From Streptomyces sp. Z26 (GTDB taxonomy: Bacteria; Actinomycetota; Actinomycetes; Streptomycetales; Streptomycetaceae), in assembly GCF_003665095.1 (NCBI RefSeq), contig NZ_RCHV01000002.1:806001-870000 (forward strand): DNA of 64,000 nt, given 5' to 3'. The first letter of the stretch is position 1. Each line of letters begins with the position of its first letter. The notes below the pieces were generated by a model, which was not told the origin of the DNA, searched no databases, and saw only the letters and a list, made by a program, of their open reading frames with translations. Of the stretch, positions 38,867 through 49,616 are shown one piece after another. Made by a program: the position numbers and the translations under genes.

Positions 38867-38924
38867 GCCTTGCAAACACATAATCTTTCTTGAATTGACC
38901 GCTAGTTTCTTAGGCCTGGACCGC

Positions 38925-41063
38925 TCAGGACCCCTGGTCGGGGCCCTTCTCCGCACCCCCGGTCGCCGCCTCCGCACTCTCGGTGTGCCGCAGCAACCGC
39001 TCCGCCGCCGCCCGGTGGGCGCGCGCCGCGCGCTCGTCGCCGAGGCGCGCGCAGGCGTCGGCGAGCCGCACCCGCAGGGCCGCCTGGAGCGGCCGGTCCT
39101 CCGTAGGTTCCGCGACGGTCAGCGCCTCCCGGCACGCGCGGTACGCCTCCTGGGGCCGCCCCGCGTACTCCTGCACCCGCGCGAACTCCCCCAGCGCGCG
39201 GGCCTGTCCGGCCCGGTCCCGCAGCCTGCGGTGCGTCGCCGCCGCCGAACGCCACTCGCGCAGCGCCGCCTCCAGCCGCCCCGACCGGGTGTGCGCCGCG
39301 GCCACGCGGGCGTGCAGCCGTGCCACGCCCACCAGGTCGTCGTGCGCCTGCCGGAGCGCCAGCGCGCGGGCGTACCAGTCGGCGGCGCGCGCCCAGTCCG
39401 CCAGGTCCGCGTACGCGCCGCCCAGCGACTCCAGCGCACGGCCGGTCGCCGCCGCGTCGTCCGCCGCGCGGGCCGCGTCGAGCGCGGCGCGGTAGCGGCC
39501 CGCGGCCTGCCGCAGGCGGCCCGCGCGGGCGTCCAGGTCCGCGAGTTCGAGCAGCGCCGCGGCGCGCTCGCGGGGGCGCCCGGCGCCGCGTCCGGCGATC
39601 TCCAGGACGAGTTCGTGCAGCCGGTACACCTCCGGCGCGGACTCCTCCGGGTCGCGGTACGTGTCGTACGCGCGCGACACCGCGTGGATCAACCGGCGCG
39701 CCAGCGTGTCCAGTTCGCCGCCGCCCTCGGCGACCGCGAGCCGTACGGAGGCGAGCACCGCCGGTTGCCGCAGCGTCAGCCAGCGGTGGGCCTCGGCCGC
39801 GTCCGCGAACCGCAGGTCACGCGGCAGCCCGGCGAGCTTCCGGCGCGCGGGCGACCCCTCCGGCTCGCCCGCCGCCCAGCACGCGCGCAGCTGCCGTACG
39901 GTCCGCTCCAGCATCCGGGCGCGCGCCAGCATCACGTCGGCGGGCCGTTCCGCCGCCGTCAACTCCGCGCGCAGCAGCGGGTCGAGGCAGCCCGGCACCG
40001 TCCAGCAGCCGGGTGCGACGGGGTGCAGCAGGCCCAGCTCGGCCAGGCCCTCCAGCGCGGCCCCGGCGGCGGGCACCGTGCAACCGGCCAGCGCGGACGC
40101 CGTGTGCCGGTCCACGAACCCGGCCGGGGCGAGGGCGAGCAGCCGCGCCAGCCGGGCGGCGGGCGGCGGCAGCGTCGAGTGCACGAGCCGGAACGCGCGG
40201 CCGAGGAAGTCCGGGTTCCGCCCGTCCAACGGGGGCGGGACCTCCTCCAGCCGCGCCGTCGCGTCGGACACCGACAGCTTGGGCCGGGACGCCAGCCAGC
40301 CGCCGACTAGGCAGAGCGCGGCCGGGAGGTCGCCGCACGCCTCGGCCAGCGACTCGGCGCGGCGCGGGTCCACGGTGATCCGGGGCGCGGCGCCCGCGCG
40401 GGCGCGCAGCAGCTCCACGGCGGCGGCCCGGTCGAGCCCGCCCAGGGTGCAGGGCCGTACGTCCGAGACGCCCTTCAACGGGCCCGACGCCACGGCCACC
40501 ACCAGGCAGTCGCGGTTGTCGGGGAGCAGTTCCAGGAGCTGTTCCGGCTCGGCCACGTCGTCAAGGAGCAGCAGCGCGCGGCGCCCGGCGAGGGCCGTAC
40601 GGAGCGCCTCCGTCAGCTCGTCCCGGTCCGCCCCTGCGACGACGGGCCCGGCGTCGAGGGCGGCCAGCAGTTCCCGCGCGGTCCGCTCGGCGGGCACGGG
40701 TACGCCGCCGGGGCCGGTCAGCCGGGCCCGCAGCACACCGTCCGGGTAGTCGGCGGCGAGCCGTTCGGCCAGCTCCTCCGCGAGCGCCGTACGGCCGGAG
40801 CCGGGGCGGCCGACGATCAGCAGGACGCGGCTGTGCGGGGCGGGGCGGCCGGAGAGGGTGTTGAGCCCGGCGCGTGCGATGTCCGCGCGGAGGGCGCGCA
40901 GTTCCCGTTCGCGCCCGACGAACCGGCGGACCGGTACGGGGTGGTCGTCCGGCCCGCCGTCGTCCGGTACCGGCGCGTCGTCCCGTACCGGCCCGTCGCC
41001 GTCCCGTACGGGCCCGCCGTCCTCCCGTACCGGCCCGCCCCGCACCGCCGCCTGATCCGCCAC
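38925..41063 (-). CDS. STAND (NB-ARC-like) ATPase with TPR repeats
   Basis: A 712-residue signal-transduction ATPase. A 45-residue acidic low-complexity leader with repeated PVRD segments is followed by VGRERELRALRADI and a NOD core: Walker A IVGRPGSGRTALAEEL (84-99), Walker B RALLLLDDVAE (about 159-169), CLVVAVAS, and a GL-containing winged-helix part. The C-terminal 220 residues are tetratricopeptide repeats (ALLELADLDARAGRLRQAAGRYRAAL and similar). There is no HTH or recognised effector domain at the N-terminus, unlike SARP/AfsR regulators. The GTG at 41063 has GGGAG 8 nt upstream. Its role is unknown. Confidence 0.83.
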   Translation of the reverse strand: MADQAAVRGGPVREDGGPVRDGDGPVRDDAPVPDDGGPDDHPVPVRRFVGRERELRALRADIARAGLNTLSGRPAPHSRVLLIVGRPGSGRTALAEELAERLAADYPDGVLRARLTGPGGVPVPAERTARELLAALDAGPVVAGADRDELTEALRTALAGRRALLLLDDVAEPEQLLELLPDNRDCLVVAVASGPLKGVSDVRPCTLGGLDRAAAVELLRARAGAAPRITVDPRRAESLAEACGDLPAALCLVGGWLASRPKLSVSDATARLEEVPPPLDGRNPDFLGRAFRLVHSTLPPPAARLARLLALAPAGFVDRHTASALAGCTVPAAGAALEGLAELGLLHPVAPGCWTVPGCLDPLLRAELTAAERPADVMLARARMLERTVRQLRACWAAGEPEGSPARRKLAGLPRDLRFADAAEAHRWLTLRQPAVLASVRLAVAEGGGELDTLARRLIHAVSRAYDTYRDPEESAPEVYRLHELVLEIAGRGAGRPRERAAALLELADLDARAGRLRQAAGRYRAALDAARAADDAAATGRALESLGGAYADLADWARAADWYARALALRQAHDDLVGVARLHARVAAAHTRSGRLEAALREWRSAAATHRRLRDRAGQARALGEFARVQEYAGRPQEAYRACREALTVAEPTEDRPLQAALRVRLADACARLGDERAARAHRAAAERLLRHTESAEAATGGAEKGPDQGS

Positions 41064-41288
41064 GGGTCACGCTCCCGTCCACCTGAGCCTGTGCGTACGT
41101 GCTCCCCGTACGCCGCGGCACGCGGGCCGGGGGCTGCCGGGCGCGGGCGGGCGGCGGGGACGCACCGAGCGTAAGTCACCGGGCCGGTACGGACGGGCGG
41201 CGCGCGACGGGCGCACGGAGGGAAGATCACCGCTTCGGGCCACGCGGGCGGGCCGTGGCGCGCCCGGCGGTCGGGCGGGCGGCGGCCG

Positions 41289-41921
41289 TCAGGCGTCGAA
41301 CGGGCGCGCGGGCCACGGCGCGTCCGCCGGACGCAGCGCGTCCAGCCCGTCGCCCGCCAGGGCGGCGGAGAGCGCCATCACCCCGACCACGAGCACGTTG
41401 TTGTGCAGGTCGCCCGCGAGCACCGCCCGTACGAGCCGGGGCAGCGGCACCCGCGCCTGCTCCATGTCGGCCTCCTCCTCCGTCGCGGCGTAGCGGTCGC
41501 CCTCCGCGTCGGAGATCCGCCGCGCGAGGAAGACGCGTACGGCCTCGTCGGAGCCGCCGGGCGTGGTGTAGACGTCCGCGAGGACGCGCCAGTCCTCGGC
41601 CTCGACGTGCGCCTCCTCGTACAGCTCGCGCCGGGCCGCGTGCAGCGGGTTCTCACCGGGGACGTCCAGCAGGCCCGCCGGGATCTCCCAGAGCTTCTGC
41701 CGTACGGGGTGCCGGTACTGGCTGAGGACCAGCACCCGGTCCTGCTCGTCCAGGGCGACGACGGCGACGGAGCCGGGGTGCACCTGGTAGTCGCGGTGGA
41801 CGACGGTGCCGTCGGGCATCTCGACCTCGTCCGTGCGGACGCTGGTCTTGTTGCCGCGGAACGGGGTCTCGCTGGCGGTGATCCGCCACTCCTGGGGCTC
41901 GTCGGTGAGCTGTCCGGCCAT
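41289..41921 (-). CDS. NUDIX hydrolase, ADP-ribose pyrophosphatase-like
   Basis: A 210-residue hydrolase. The Nudix box GLLDVPGENPLHAARRELYEEAHVEA is complete (GX5EX7REUXEEXGU with Ala for the last Gly). Upstream QYRHPVRQKLWEIPAG matches the ADP-ribose pyrophosphatase branch, which cleaves ADP-ribose and similar nucleoside-diphosphate sugars. The ATG at 41921 lies 3 nt after the pyrG stop, so the two are an operon; this pyrG-nudix pair is common in streptomycetes. Confidence 0.92.
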   Translation of the reverse strand: MAGQLTDEPQEWRITASETPFRGNKTSVRTDEVEMPDGTVVHRDYQVHPGSVAVVALDEQDRVLVLSQYRHPVRQKLWEIPAGLLDVPGENPLHAARRELYEEAHVEAEDWRVLADVYTTPGGSDEAVRVFLARRISDAEGDRYAATEEEADMEQARVPLPRLVRAVLAGDLHNNVLVVGVMALSAALAGDGLDALRPADAPWPARPFDA

Positions 41922-41924
41922 CGG

Positions 41925-43952
<2,028 letters not shown>

Positions 43953-45758
43953 GTGGCTGGGCGCATCGAGGATTACGCACTGGTCGGGGACATGCAGACG
44001 GCTGCCCTGATCTGTCGGGACGGCAGCGCGGACTGGCTGTGCCTGCCCCGGTTCGACTCGCACGCCGTGTTCGCGGGGCTGCTGGGCACGGACGAGCACG
44101 GGTTCTGGCGGCTGGGGCCCGCGCACGCCACGGGGGGCGAGCCTCCCCCGGCGAACCGCCGCCGCTACCGCGGGGATTCACTCGTCCTGGAGTCCGAGTG
44201 GGACACCCCGCGCGGTACCGTCCGTGTGATTGATTTCATGCCTCCGCGCGGCACCGACGCCCCGCAGCTCGTACGGATCGTGGAGGGCGTCAGCGGCCGG
44301 GTGCCGATGCGTTCGACGCTGCGGATGCGCTTCTCGTACGGCTGGGTCGTGCCGTGGGTGCGCAAGGTCGAGGACCGCACCGTCGCGGTGGCCGGACCCG
44401 ACTCCGTCTGGCTGGACACCGACGCCGACACGTACGGCCGGAACCTCACCACCTACTCGGACTTCACCGTCGGCCCCGGCGACCGGGTCGCCCTGACGAT
44501 CAGCTGGCAGCCGTCGCACAAGGACGCGCCACCGGTGCCGGACGCCGAGGCGGCGCTGACCCAGACCGAGGACTTCTGGCGGGAGTGGGTCGGGCACTGC
44601 ACGTACCACGGGCCGTACCGCGAGGCCGTCGTCCGCTCGTTGATCACGCTCAAGGCGCTGACGTACGCGCCGACCGGCGGCATCGTCGCCGCCCCGACGA
44701 CCTCGCTGCCCGAGGAGATCGGCGGCTCCCGCAACTGGGACTACCGCTTCACCTGGCTCCGCGACGCCGCGATCACCCTCTCCTCGCTGCTGCGCACCGG
44801 CTACCACGAGGAGGCGCGCGCCTGGCGCGAGTGGCTGCTGCGCGCGGTCGCGGGCGACCCGGAGCACCTCCAGATCATGTACGGCATCGCGGGCGAACGG
44901 GACCTGGGTGAACGGGACCTGACCTGGCTGCCGGGATACGAGGGGTCGAAGCCCGTACGCATCGGCAACGAGGCCGCGGGCCAGCTCCAGCTCGACGTGT
45001 ACGGCGAGGTCACCGAGGCGCTGCACCTCGCGCACATGACGGGCCTCGCCCGGAACGACTACGCGGCGCTGCTCCAGGTGAAGCTGATCGGCTATCTGGA
45101 GAAGCACTGGGACGAGCCGGACGAGGGCATCTGGGAAGTACGCGGCCCCCGCCGCCACTTCGTGCACTCCAAGGTGATGGCGTGGGTGGCCGTCGACCGC
45201 ACGGTGAAGCTGATCGAGTCCGGCGAGGTGGACGGCCCGCTGGAGCGCTGGCAGAAGCTGCGGGACGAGATCCACCGGAACGTCTGCGAGAAGGGCTACG
45301 ACAAGGAACGGAACACGTTCACGCAGTCGTACGGCTCGAAGGAGCTGGACGCCTCGCTGCTGCTGATCCCGCAGATGGGCTTCCTGCCGCCGGACGACAA
45401 GCGCGTCATCGGCACCGTGGAGGCGATCCAGCGGGAGCTGTCGACACCGGACGGCTTCGTGCTGCGTTATCCGACGTCGGGCGCGGACCAGGGCGTCGAC
45501 GGGCTGGAGGGCGACGAGGGCGCGTTCCTGGCCTGCTCGTTCTGGCTGGCCGACGACCTGGCGATGATCGGGCGGGTCGAGGACGCGCGGAAGCTCTTCG
45601 AGAAGCTGCTCGCGCTCCGGAACGACCTGGGGCTGCTCGCGGAGGAGTGGGACCCGCGGCTCCAGCGCCAGGTGGGCAACTTCCCGCAGGCGTTCAGCCA
45701 CGTGCCGCTGATCGACACGGCGCTGCGGCTGACGACGTCGGGCGCGTACGGCGGCTGA
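43953..45758 (+). CDS. Glycoside hydrolase family 15 protein (trehalase/glucoamylase-like)
   Basis: A 601-residue inverting alpha-glucosidase family enzyme; actinobacterial members of this type are often trehalases or glucan hydrolases. The N-terminus VAGRIEDYALVGDMQTAALICRDG is characteristic. The catalytic region includes PEEIGGSRNWDYRFTWLRDA, GNEAAGQLQLDVYGEV and the distal EEWDPRLQRQVGNFPQAFSH containing the probable general base Glu. No signal peptide is present, so it acts in the cytoplasm. The GTG at 43953 has GGAG 6 nt upstream; GTG 43935 is an alternative. Confidence 0.9.
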   Translation: MAGRIEDYALVGDMQTAALICRDGSADWLCLPRFDSHAVFAGLLGTDEHGFWRLGPAHATGGEPPPANRRRYRGDSLVLESEWDTPRGTVRVIDFMPPRGTDAPQLVRIVEGVSGRVPMRSTLRMRFSYGWVVPWVRKVEDRTVAVAGPDSVWLDTDADTYGRNLTTYSDFTVGPGDRVALTISWQPSHKDAPPVPDAEAALTQTEDFWREWVGHCTYHGPYREAVVRSLITLKALTYAPTGGIVAAPTTSLPEEIGGSRNWDYRFTWLRDAAITLSSLLRTGYHEEARAWREWLLRAVAGDPEHLQIMYGIAGERDLGERDLTWLPGYEGSKPVRIGNEAAGQLQLDVYGEVTEALHLAHMTGLARNDYAALLQVKLIGYLEKHWDEPDEGIWEVRGPRRHFVHSKVMAWVAVDRTVKLIESGEVDGPLERWQKLRDEIHRNVCEKGYDKERNTFTQSYGSKELDASLLLIPQMGFLPPDDKRVIGTVEAIQRELSTPDGFVLRYPTSGADQGVDGLEGDEGAFLACSFWLADDLAMIGRVEDARKLFEKLLALRNDLGLLAEEWDPRLQRQVGNFPQAFSHVPLIDTALRLTTSGAYGG

Positions 45759-45796
45759 GCCCGCGCGCCGGGACGCGCGTCCGCCCCGGGACGGAC

Positions 45797-45842
45797 GGGC
45801 GGGGCGGACGACGGCACACACCTGCCGTCGTACGCCCCGCCC
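45797..45842. terminator. Terminator between GH15 and GH64 genes
   Basis: 20-nt arms GGGCGGGGCGGACGACGGCA (45797-45816) and TGCCGTCGTACGCCCCGCCC (45823-45842) pair at 19 of 20 positions around a 6-nt CACACC loop, between convergent genes. Confidence 0.85.
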
Positions 45843-45871
45843 ATGGTGCCCCGGGCGCGTACGCCCTTCCC

Positions 45872-47041
45872 TTACTTCAGCGGGTCCAGCGAGAGCGTGA
45901 TCTCGGTCGGGGCGCCGTCCTCGATGTACGCGGCGAAGCCCGCCACGTCGTCGAAGGCGAAGCCGTACGCCTTGCCGTCGTCCGCGATCTCGTGCATGAC
46001 CTTGACGTACTCGTGCACCGTGTCGCCCTGGTAGAACCCGCTCGGGTCGTCCGTGGGCTGGCTGGCGAGCGCCGCCAGGCTCGTACGGTTCAGCGCCGCG
46101 CCGACGATCGCCGCGACCGGGCCGCCCATCGCGTCGTTCGGGGCGGCCAGGGCGCCGTCGCAGAACAGCACGTCACGGGTGCTCGGCTTCTCGATGGTGA
46201 CCTCACCGGGGCCGGTGAAGCCGAGCGTGTTGCCGCTCACCCGGCCCTTGAACTCGCCCTGGTTGGTGGTGACGACGAGGTCCTTCGACGAGTAGACGCT
46301 CCACACCTCGTCGATGTACGCGTCGAGGTAGTCCGCCGGGAACCTGCCGGAGTCGATGCCGTGGCTCGGCGCGATGATCCGCTTGTCCTCGACGATCAGG
46401 TCCCCGAAGGGGCCGCCGGCCAGCTTCTCGAACGCCTGGGCGCGGCCACCGGACTTGAGCTTGCCGGTGGTCTGCTCCTTCTGGCCCTTGAGGGTGATCG
46501 ACAGCGGCACGCTGAACATGTCCACCGCGGTGGTGTTGCAGTACATGCCCGAGTCCTTGAACGTGAACTCGGCGCAGTCGTGCAGCACACCCCAGTTGGG
46601 GTCGGACTCGACCCATCCGGCCGGGTAGGCGAGCGCCGCGTTGCCGTTGCCGTCCTCGACCGCCTTGAACTTCAGCTTGTCGCCGAGCCCGGTGTAGATG
46701 CGGCCGCCGTCCATGTACGGCAGCTGGAGGTTGCCGGCGTCCGACAGCGAGATGGCGTAGTCGGTGAAGCCGTCACCGCCGTTGTCGCCCATCTCGACGG
46801 GCTTCGCCTCGCCCTCCGGCGTGACGTGGACGCGCTTGCCGTCCACCTCGCCGAGTATGTAGAGGAAGATCGAGGCGTCGTCGAACTGGCCCGTGTTGTT
46901 GACGACCTTGAGCGGCAGGGACGCCGCCGCGCGGGCGGAACCGTTGCTGGAACCGGCGAGCGCGCGCCCACCGGCCAGCGAGATTCCGGTCGCCGCCGCC
47001 GCGGCCGTGGCTCCACCGAGGAACTTCCGTCGCGAGATCAC
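45872..47041 (-). CDS. Secreted glycoside hydrolase family 64 beta-1,3-glucanase
   Basis: A 389-residue enzyme of the GH64 type, which releases laminaripentaose from beta-1,3-glucan. It starts with a twin-arginine-like signal (SRRKFLGGATAAAAATG, then LAGGRALAGS). Mature-domain landmarks are LKVVNNTGQFDDASIFLYILG, NLQLPYMDGGRIY, CAEFTFKDSGMYCNTTAVDMFSVPLSI, SHGIDSGRFPADYLDAYIDEVWSVY and FCDGALAAPNDA. The GTG at 47041 overlaps the GH16 stop (GTGA), so it is translated with the GH16 gene and probably controlled by the LacI operator upstream of it. Confidence 0.88.
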   Translation of the reverse strand: MISRRKFLGGATAAAAATGISLAGGRALAGSSNGSARAAASLPLKVVNNTGQFDDASIFLYILGEVDGKRVHVTPEGEAKPVEMGDNGGDGFTDYAISLSDAGNLQLPYMDGGRIYTGLGDKLKFKAVEDGNGNAALAYPAGWVESDPNWGVLHDCAEFTFKDSGMYCNTTAVDMFSVPLSITLKGQKEQTTGKLKSGGRAQAFEKLAGGPFGDLIVEDKRIIAPSHGIDSGRFPADYLDAYIDEVWSVYSSKDLVVTTNQGEFKGRVSGNTLGFTGPGEVTIEKPSTRDVLFCDGALAAPNDAMGGPVAAIVGAALNRTSLAALASQPTDDPSGFYQGDTVHEYVKVMHEIADDGKAYGFAFDDVAGFAAYIEDGAPTEITLSLDPLK

Positions 47042-48063
47042 TTGCTCGTCCCCTCCTTGCTGTCTGCACCCTTGCGGTGCGCGGCCTGTCCGCCTTCCAC
47101 GGACACGGCCACGTGGTCGACCATCATCGAAGCGCCCGGCTTGGTGGCCTCGGTGGGCGTGGCGTGACCCGCGACCTTGTCGGGGAAGGCGCCGCCCATC
47201 GCGAGGTTGAGCAGGATGAAGTGGCCGTGGTTCGTGGCGTTCGCCCAGGTCTCCGCGTCGAGGTCGGACTCGCTGACGGAGTGGAACTCCTTGTCGTCCA
47301 CGTACCAGCGGAGCGCCTCGGTCTCACCGGAGCGGTCCAGCTCCAGCGCGTACGTGTGGAAACCGGCCTGGCAGGCCGAGCCGGGGCACTCGGTCGAGCC
47401 GCTGATGCCCTCGGTCTCGTTGCACGGGCCGCCGGGGTTGACGCCGCAGTGCAGCACGCCCCAGACGGAGTTGATCCCGTTGATGTTCTCCATGATGTCG
47501 AACTCGCCCACGCCGGGCCAGTTCCAGTAGTTGCCGCGGTACTCGTCACCGAGCGTCCAGAACGCGGGCCAGTAGCCCAGCGCCTCGTCGCCGCCGATGT
47601 CCGGCATGCGGACGCTGGCCTCGATGCGCATCTTGCCGCCCTCGGGCGCGGCGAAGTCCGAACGCTGCGACTCGATACGGCCCGACGTCCACGTGTCGCC
47701 GTTCTTCTGCGCCGTGATCTTCAGGTGGCCTTCGCCGTCGAGCTGGATGTTCTCCGGGCTGTCCGTGTACTCCTGGATCTCGCCGGTGCCCCAGTTGTCC
47801 GGGCCGCCGGGGTAGCCGTGGCCCTTGTCGATGATCCACTCGTCGCCGGACGGGAGCGAACCCGCGTCGCCGTCGAAGTCCGAGCGCCAGACCTCTTCCA
47901 TCGCGGTCGCGTCCTTCGCGTCCGCGCCGCCCTTGGCCTGCTGCGAGGACGCGGGCTTCGCGGACTCGTCGGCCTGGGCGGCGGGCAGGGCGTACGCCCC
48001 GAACGCGGTGACCGTGGCCACGGCTGCGAGGAGCCATCGCCGTCTCATATTCTTCATAGTCAT
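47038..48063 (-). CDS. Secreted glycoside hydrolase family 16 endo-beta-glucanase
   Basis: A 341-residue endo-glucanase acting on beta-1,3 or mixed-linkage glucans. A signal peptide covers about 31 residues (MRRRWLLAAVATVTAFGAYA then AQA). The GH16 domain has the catalytic motif GEFDIMENING (E187, D189, E192), the substrate-cleft YWPAFWTLGD, and LRWYVDDKEFH. The ATG at 48063 has GGAG 8 nt upstream. It begins 29 bp from a perfect LacI-type operator and is the first gene of the GH16-GH64 operon. Confidence 0.93.
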   Translation of the reverse strand: MTMKNMRRRWLLAAVATVTAFGAYALPAAQADESAKPASSQQAKGGADAKDATAMEEVWRSDFDGDAGSLPSGDEWIIDKGHGYPGGPDNWGTGEIQEYTDSPENIQLDGEGHLKITAQKNGDTWTSGRIESQRSDFAAPEGGKMRIEASVRMPDIGGDEALGYWPAFWTLGDEYRGNYWNWPGVGEFDIMENINGINSVWGVLHCGVNPGGPCNETEGISGSTECPGSACQAGFHTYALELDRSGETEALRWYVDDKEFHSVSESDLDAETWANATNHGHFILLNLAMGGAFPDKVAGHATPTEATKPGASMMVDHVAVSVEGGQAAHRKGADSKEGTSK

Positions 48064-48091
48064 GCTGCGCGCTCCAGATGTGGGGGGGGTG

Positions 48092-48107
48092 GTGAGAGCG
48101 CTCTCAC
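48092..48107. promoter_or_regulatory. LacI-family operator in the GH16/LacI divergent region
   Basis: GTGAGAGCGCTCTCAC is a perfect 16-bp palindrome containing the GAGAGCGCTCTC core typical of LacI-family sugar regulators in streptomycetes. It lies 29 bp upstream of the GH16 ATG and upstream of the divergent lacI-like gene, so it can control both. Confidence 0.88.
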
Positions 48108-48185
48108 GCCATGGCCAAGCACAGTGCCGGGGAAGGAGGAGTAGCGTCAACCCCCTTCCGGCGGAAAAGAAAAGAGGAGTGCGAA

Positions 48186-49235
48186 GTGAGCGGTGGCCAC
48201 GGGTCCCGTCCCACGCTCGAAGCCGTCGCGGCACACGCGGGGGTCTCGCGCGCCACCGTGTCGCGGGTGGTCAACGGCGGTGCGGGCGTACGGGCGGAGG
48301 TCCGCGACCGGGTCCAGCGTTCCGTGGACGAGCTGGGGTACGTGCCGAACAGCGCGGCCCGCAGCCTGGTCACCCGCCGGACCGGGGCCGTCGCGGTGGT
48401 CATCGCCGAGCCGGAGACCCGCGTCTTCGCCGACCCGTTCTTCGCGCAGCAACTACGCGGGATCAGCCGCGAGTTGTCGGAACGTGACATGCAGCTGCTG
48501 CTGCTCCTCCTCGAACAGCGCCGGGACCACACCCGTATCGGCCGCTACCTCTCGGGCGGTCACGTCGACGGCGCGCTGATGTTCTCCCTGCACACGCACG
48601 ACCCGCTGCCCGCGATGGCCGCCGAATCCGGGCTGCCGACGGTCTTCGGCGGCCGCCCCGGCTGGCCCGGCTCCGAACGCGAGCCGCGCCCGCTGTATGT
48701 GGACACCGACAACCGCGGCGGCGCCCGGCAGGCCGTGGAACACCTCCTGGAACGCGGCCGGAGACGCGTCGCCGTCATCACCGGCCCCCTCGACCAGACC
48801 TCCGCGCTGGACCGGCTGCACGGGTACCGCGACGCCCTCGGCGTCGTCGAGGCCGACCCCGCGCTGGTGGCGCACGGCGGCTTCACCGCCGAGGGCGGCG
48901 AGCGCGCGATGGCCGAACTCCTCGACCGCACGCCCGACCTGGACGCCGTCTTCGCCGGTTCCGACCTGATGGCCTCGGGCGCGATCCGCACGCTGCGGGC
49001 GTACGGCCGCCGCGTGCCCGACGACGTCGCGGTCGTCGGCTACGACGACCTGGAGCCCGCCGCCTGGGCCGATCCCCCGCTCACGACCGTGCGCCAGGAC
49101 GTGGAGGGCATGGGCCGGATGATGGCCGAACTCCTCATGCGCCGCCTCGGTCTGGGCCCGGAGCCCGCGACCCCGGAGGGCGTGCCGACGTCGGTGGTGA
49201 CCCCCGCGCGGCTGATCGTGCGGGCGTCGAGCTGA
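48186..49235 (+). CDS. LacI-family transcriptional regulator
   Basis: A 349-residue regulator, probably repressor of the divergent beta-glucanase operon. The HTH is at residues about 9-55 (PTLEAVAAHAGVSRATVSRVVNGGAGVRAEVRDRV, then LGYVPNSAARSL). A periplasmic-binding-type effector domain follows (AVVIAEPETRVFADPFF, VDTDNRGGARQAVEHLLERG, DAVFAGSDLMASGAIRTL, VVGYDDLEPAAWADPPLTTVRQ). GTG 48186 has GAGGAG about 7 nt upstream; an in-frame ATG at 48111 directly beside the operator is less likely. The inducer is probably an oligosaccharide of beta-glucan. Confidence 0.93.
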   Translation: MSGGHGSRPTLEAVAAHAGVSRATVSRVVNGGAGVRAEVRDRVQRSVDELGYVPNSAARSLVTRRTGAVAVVIAEPETRVFADPFFAQQLRGISRELSERDMQLLLLLLEQRRDHTRIGRYLSGGHVDGALMFSLHTHDPLPAMAAESGLPTVFGGRPGWPGSEREPRPLYVDTDNRGGARQAVEHLLERGRRRVAVITGPLDQTSALDRLHGYRDALGVVEADPALVAHGGFTAEGGERAMAELLDRTPDLDAVFAGSDLMASGAIRTLRAYGRRVPDDVAVVGYDDLEPAAWADPPLTTVRQDVEGMGRMMAELLMRRLGLGPEPATPEGVPTSVVTPARLIVRASS

Positions 49236-49616
49236 CGCCACCGGGGCGGCGGGCGCGTACGGGACAGGGCGGGCGTACCCGGACGGGGCGCGCGTACGGG
49301 GTGGGGCGGGCGGGGGCCGGAGGTACCCGGAGGTAAAGGAGTCGGAAAGATTGACTCAAAAGAAGCCCTGGATCTGACCGAATCCCTTCGCTTCGGCGGA
49401 TCTTGTGCCCACCCGCACGCCGACCCGCGCGAGGCGGCGGAGGACCCGCGCGCGGTCCGTACGGAGAACCCCCGGCTCCGGCTCCGGCCCCGGACGAACC
49501 GCCACCACGCGGACCCGGCCCGTACGGCGGAACGGTCGCGCGTCGAACGCGCCGCCCGCTGAAGGACGTTCGGGACCGGCCGGGCAGGCCGTACGGCGCG
49601 TACGACGCGTACGGCT
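49236..49616. other. Convergent intergenic region with an AT-richer core
   Basis: 381 bp between the LacI gene and a glycosyltransferase, both ending here. The flanks are CGTACG-rich. The middle (49333-49405) is less GC-rich and contains TTGACT and an imperfect hairpin CCGAA-N8-TTCGG flanked by two GATC copies. No ORF with a credible start is present. It may be a terminator region or a small RNA; I cannot decide. Confidence 0.35.
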
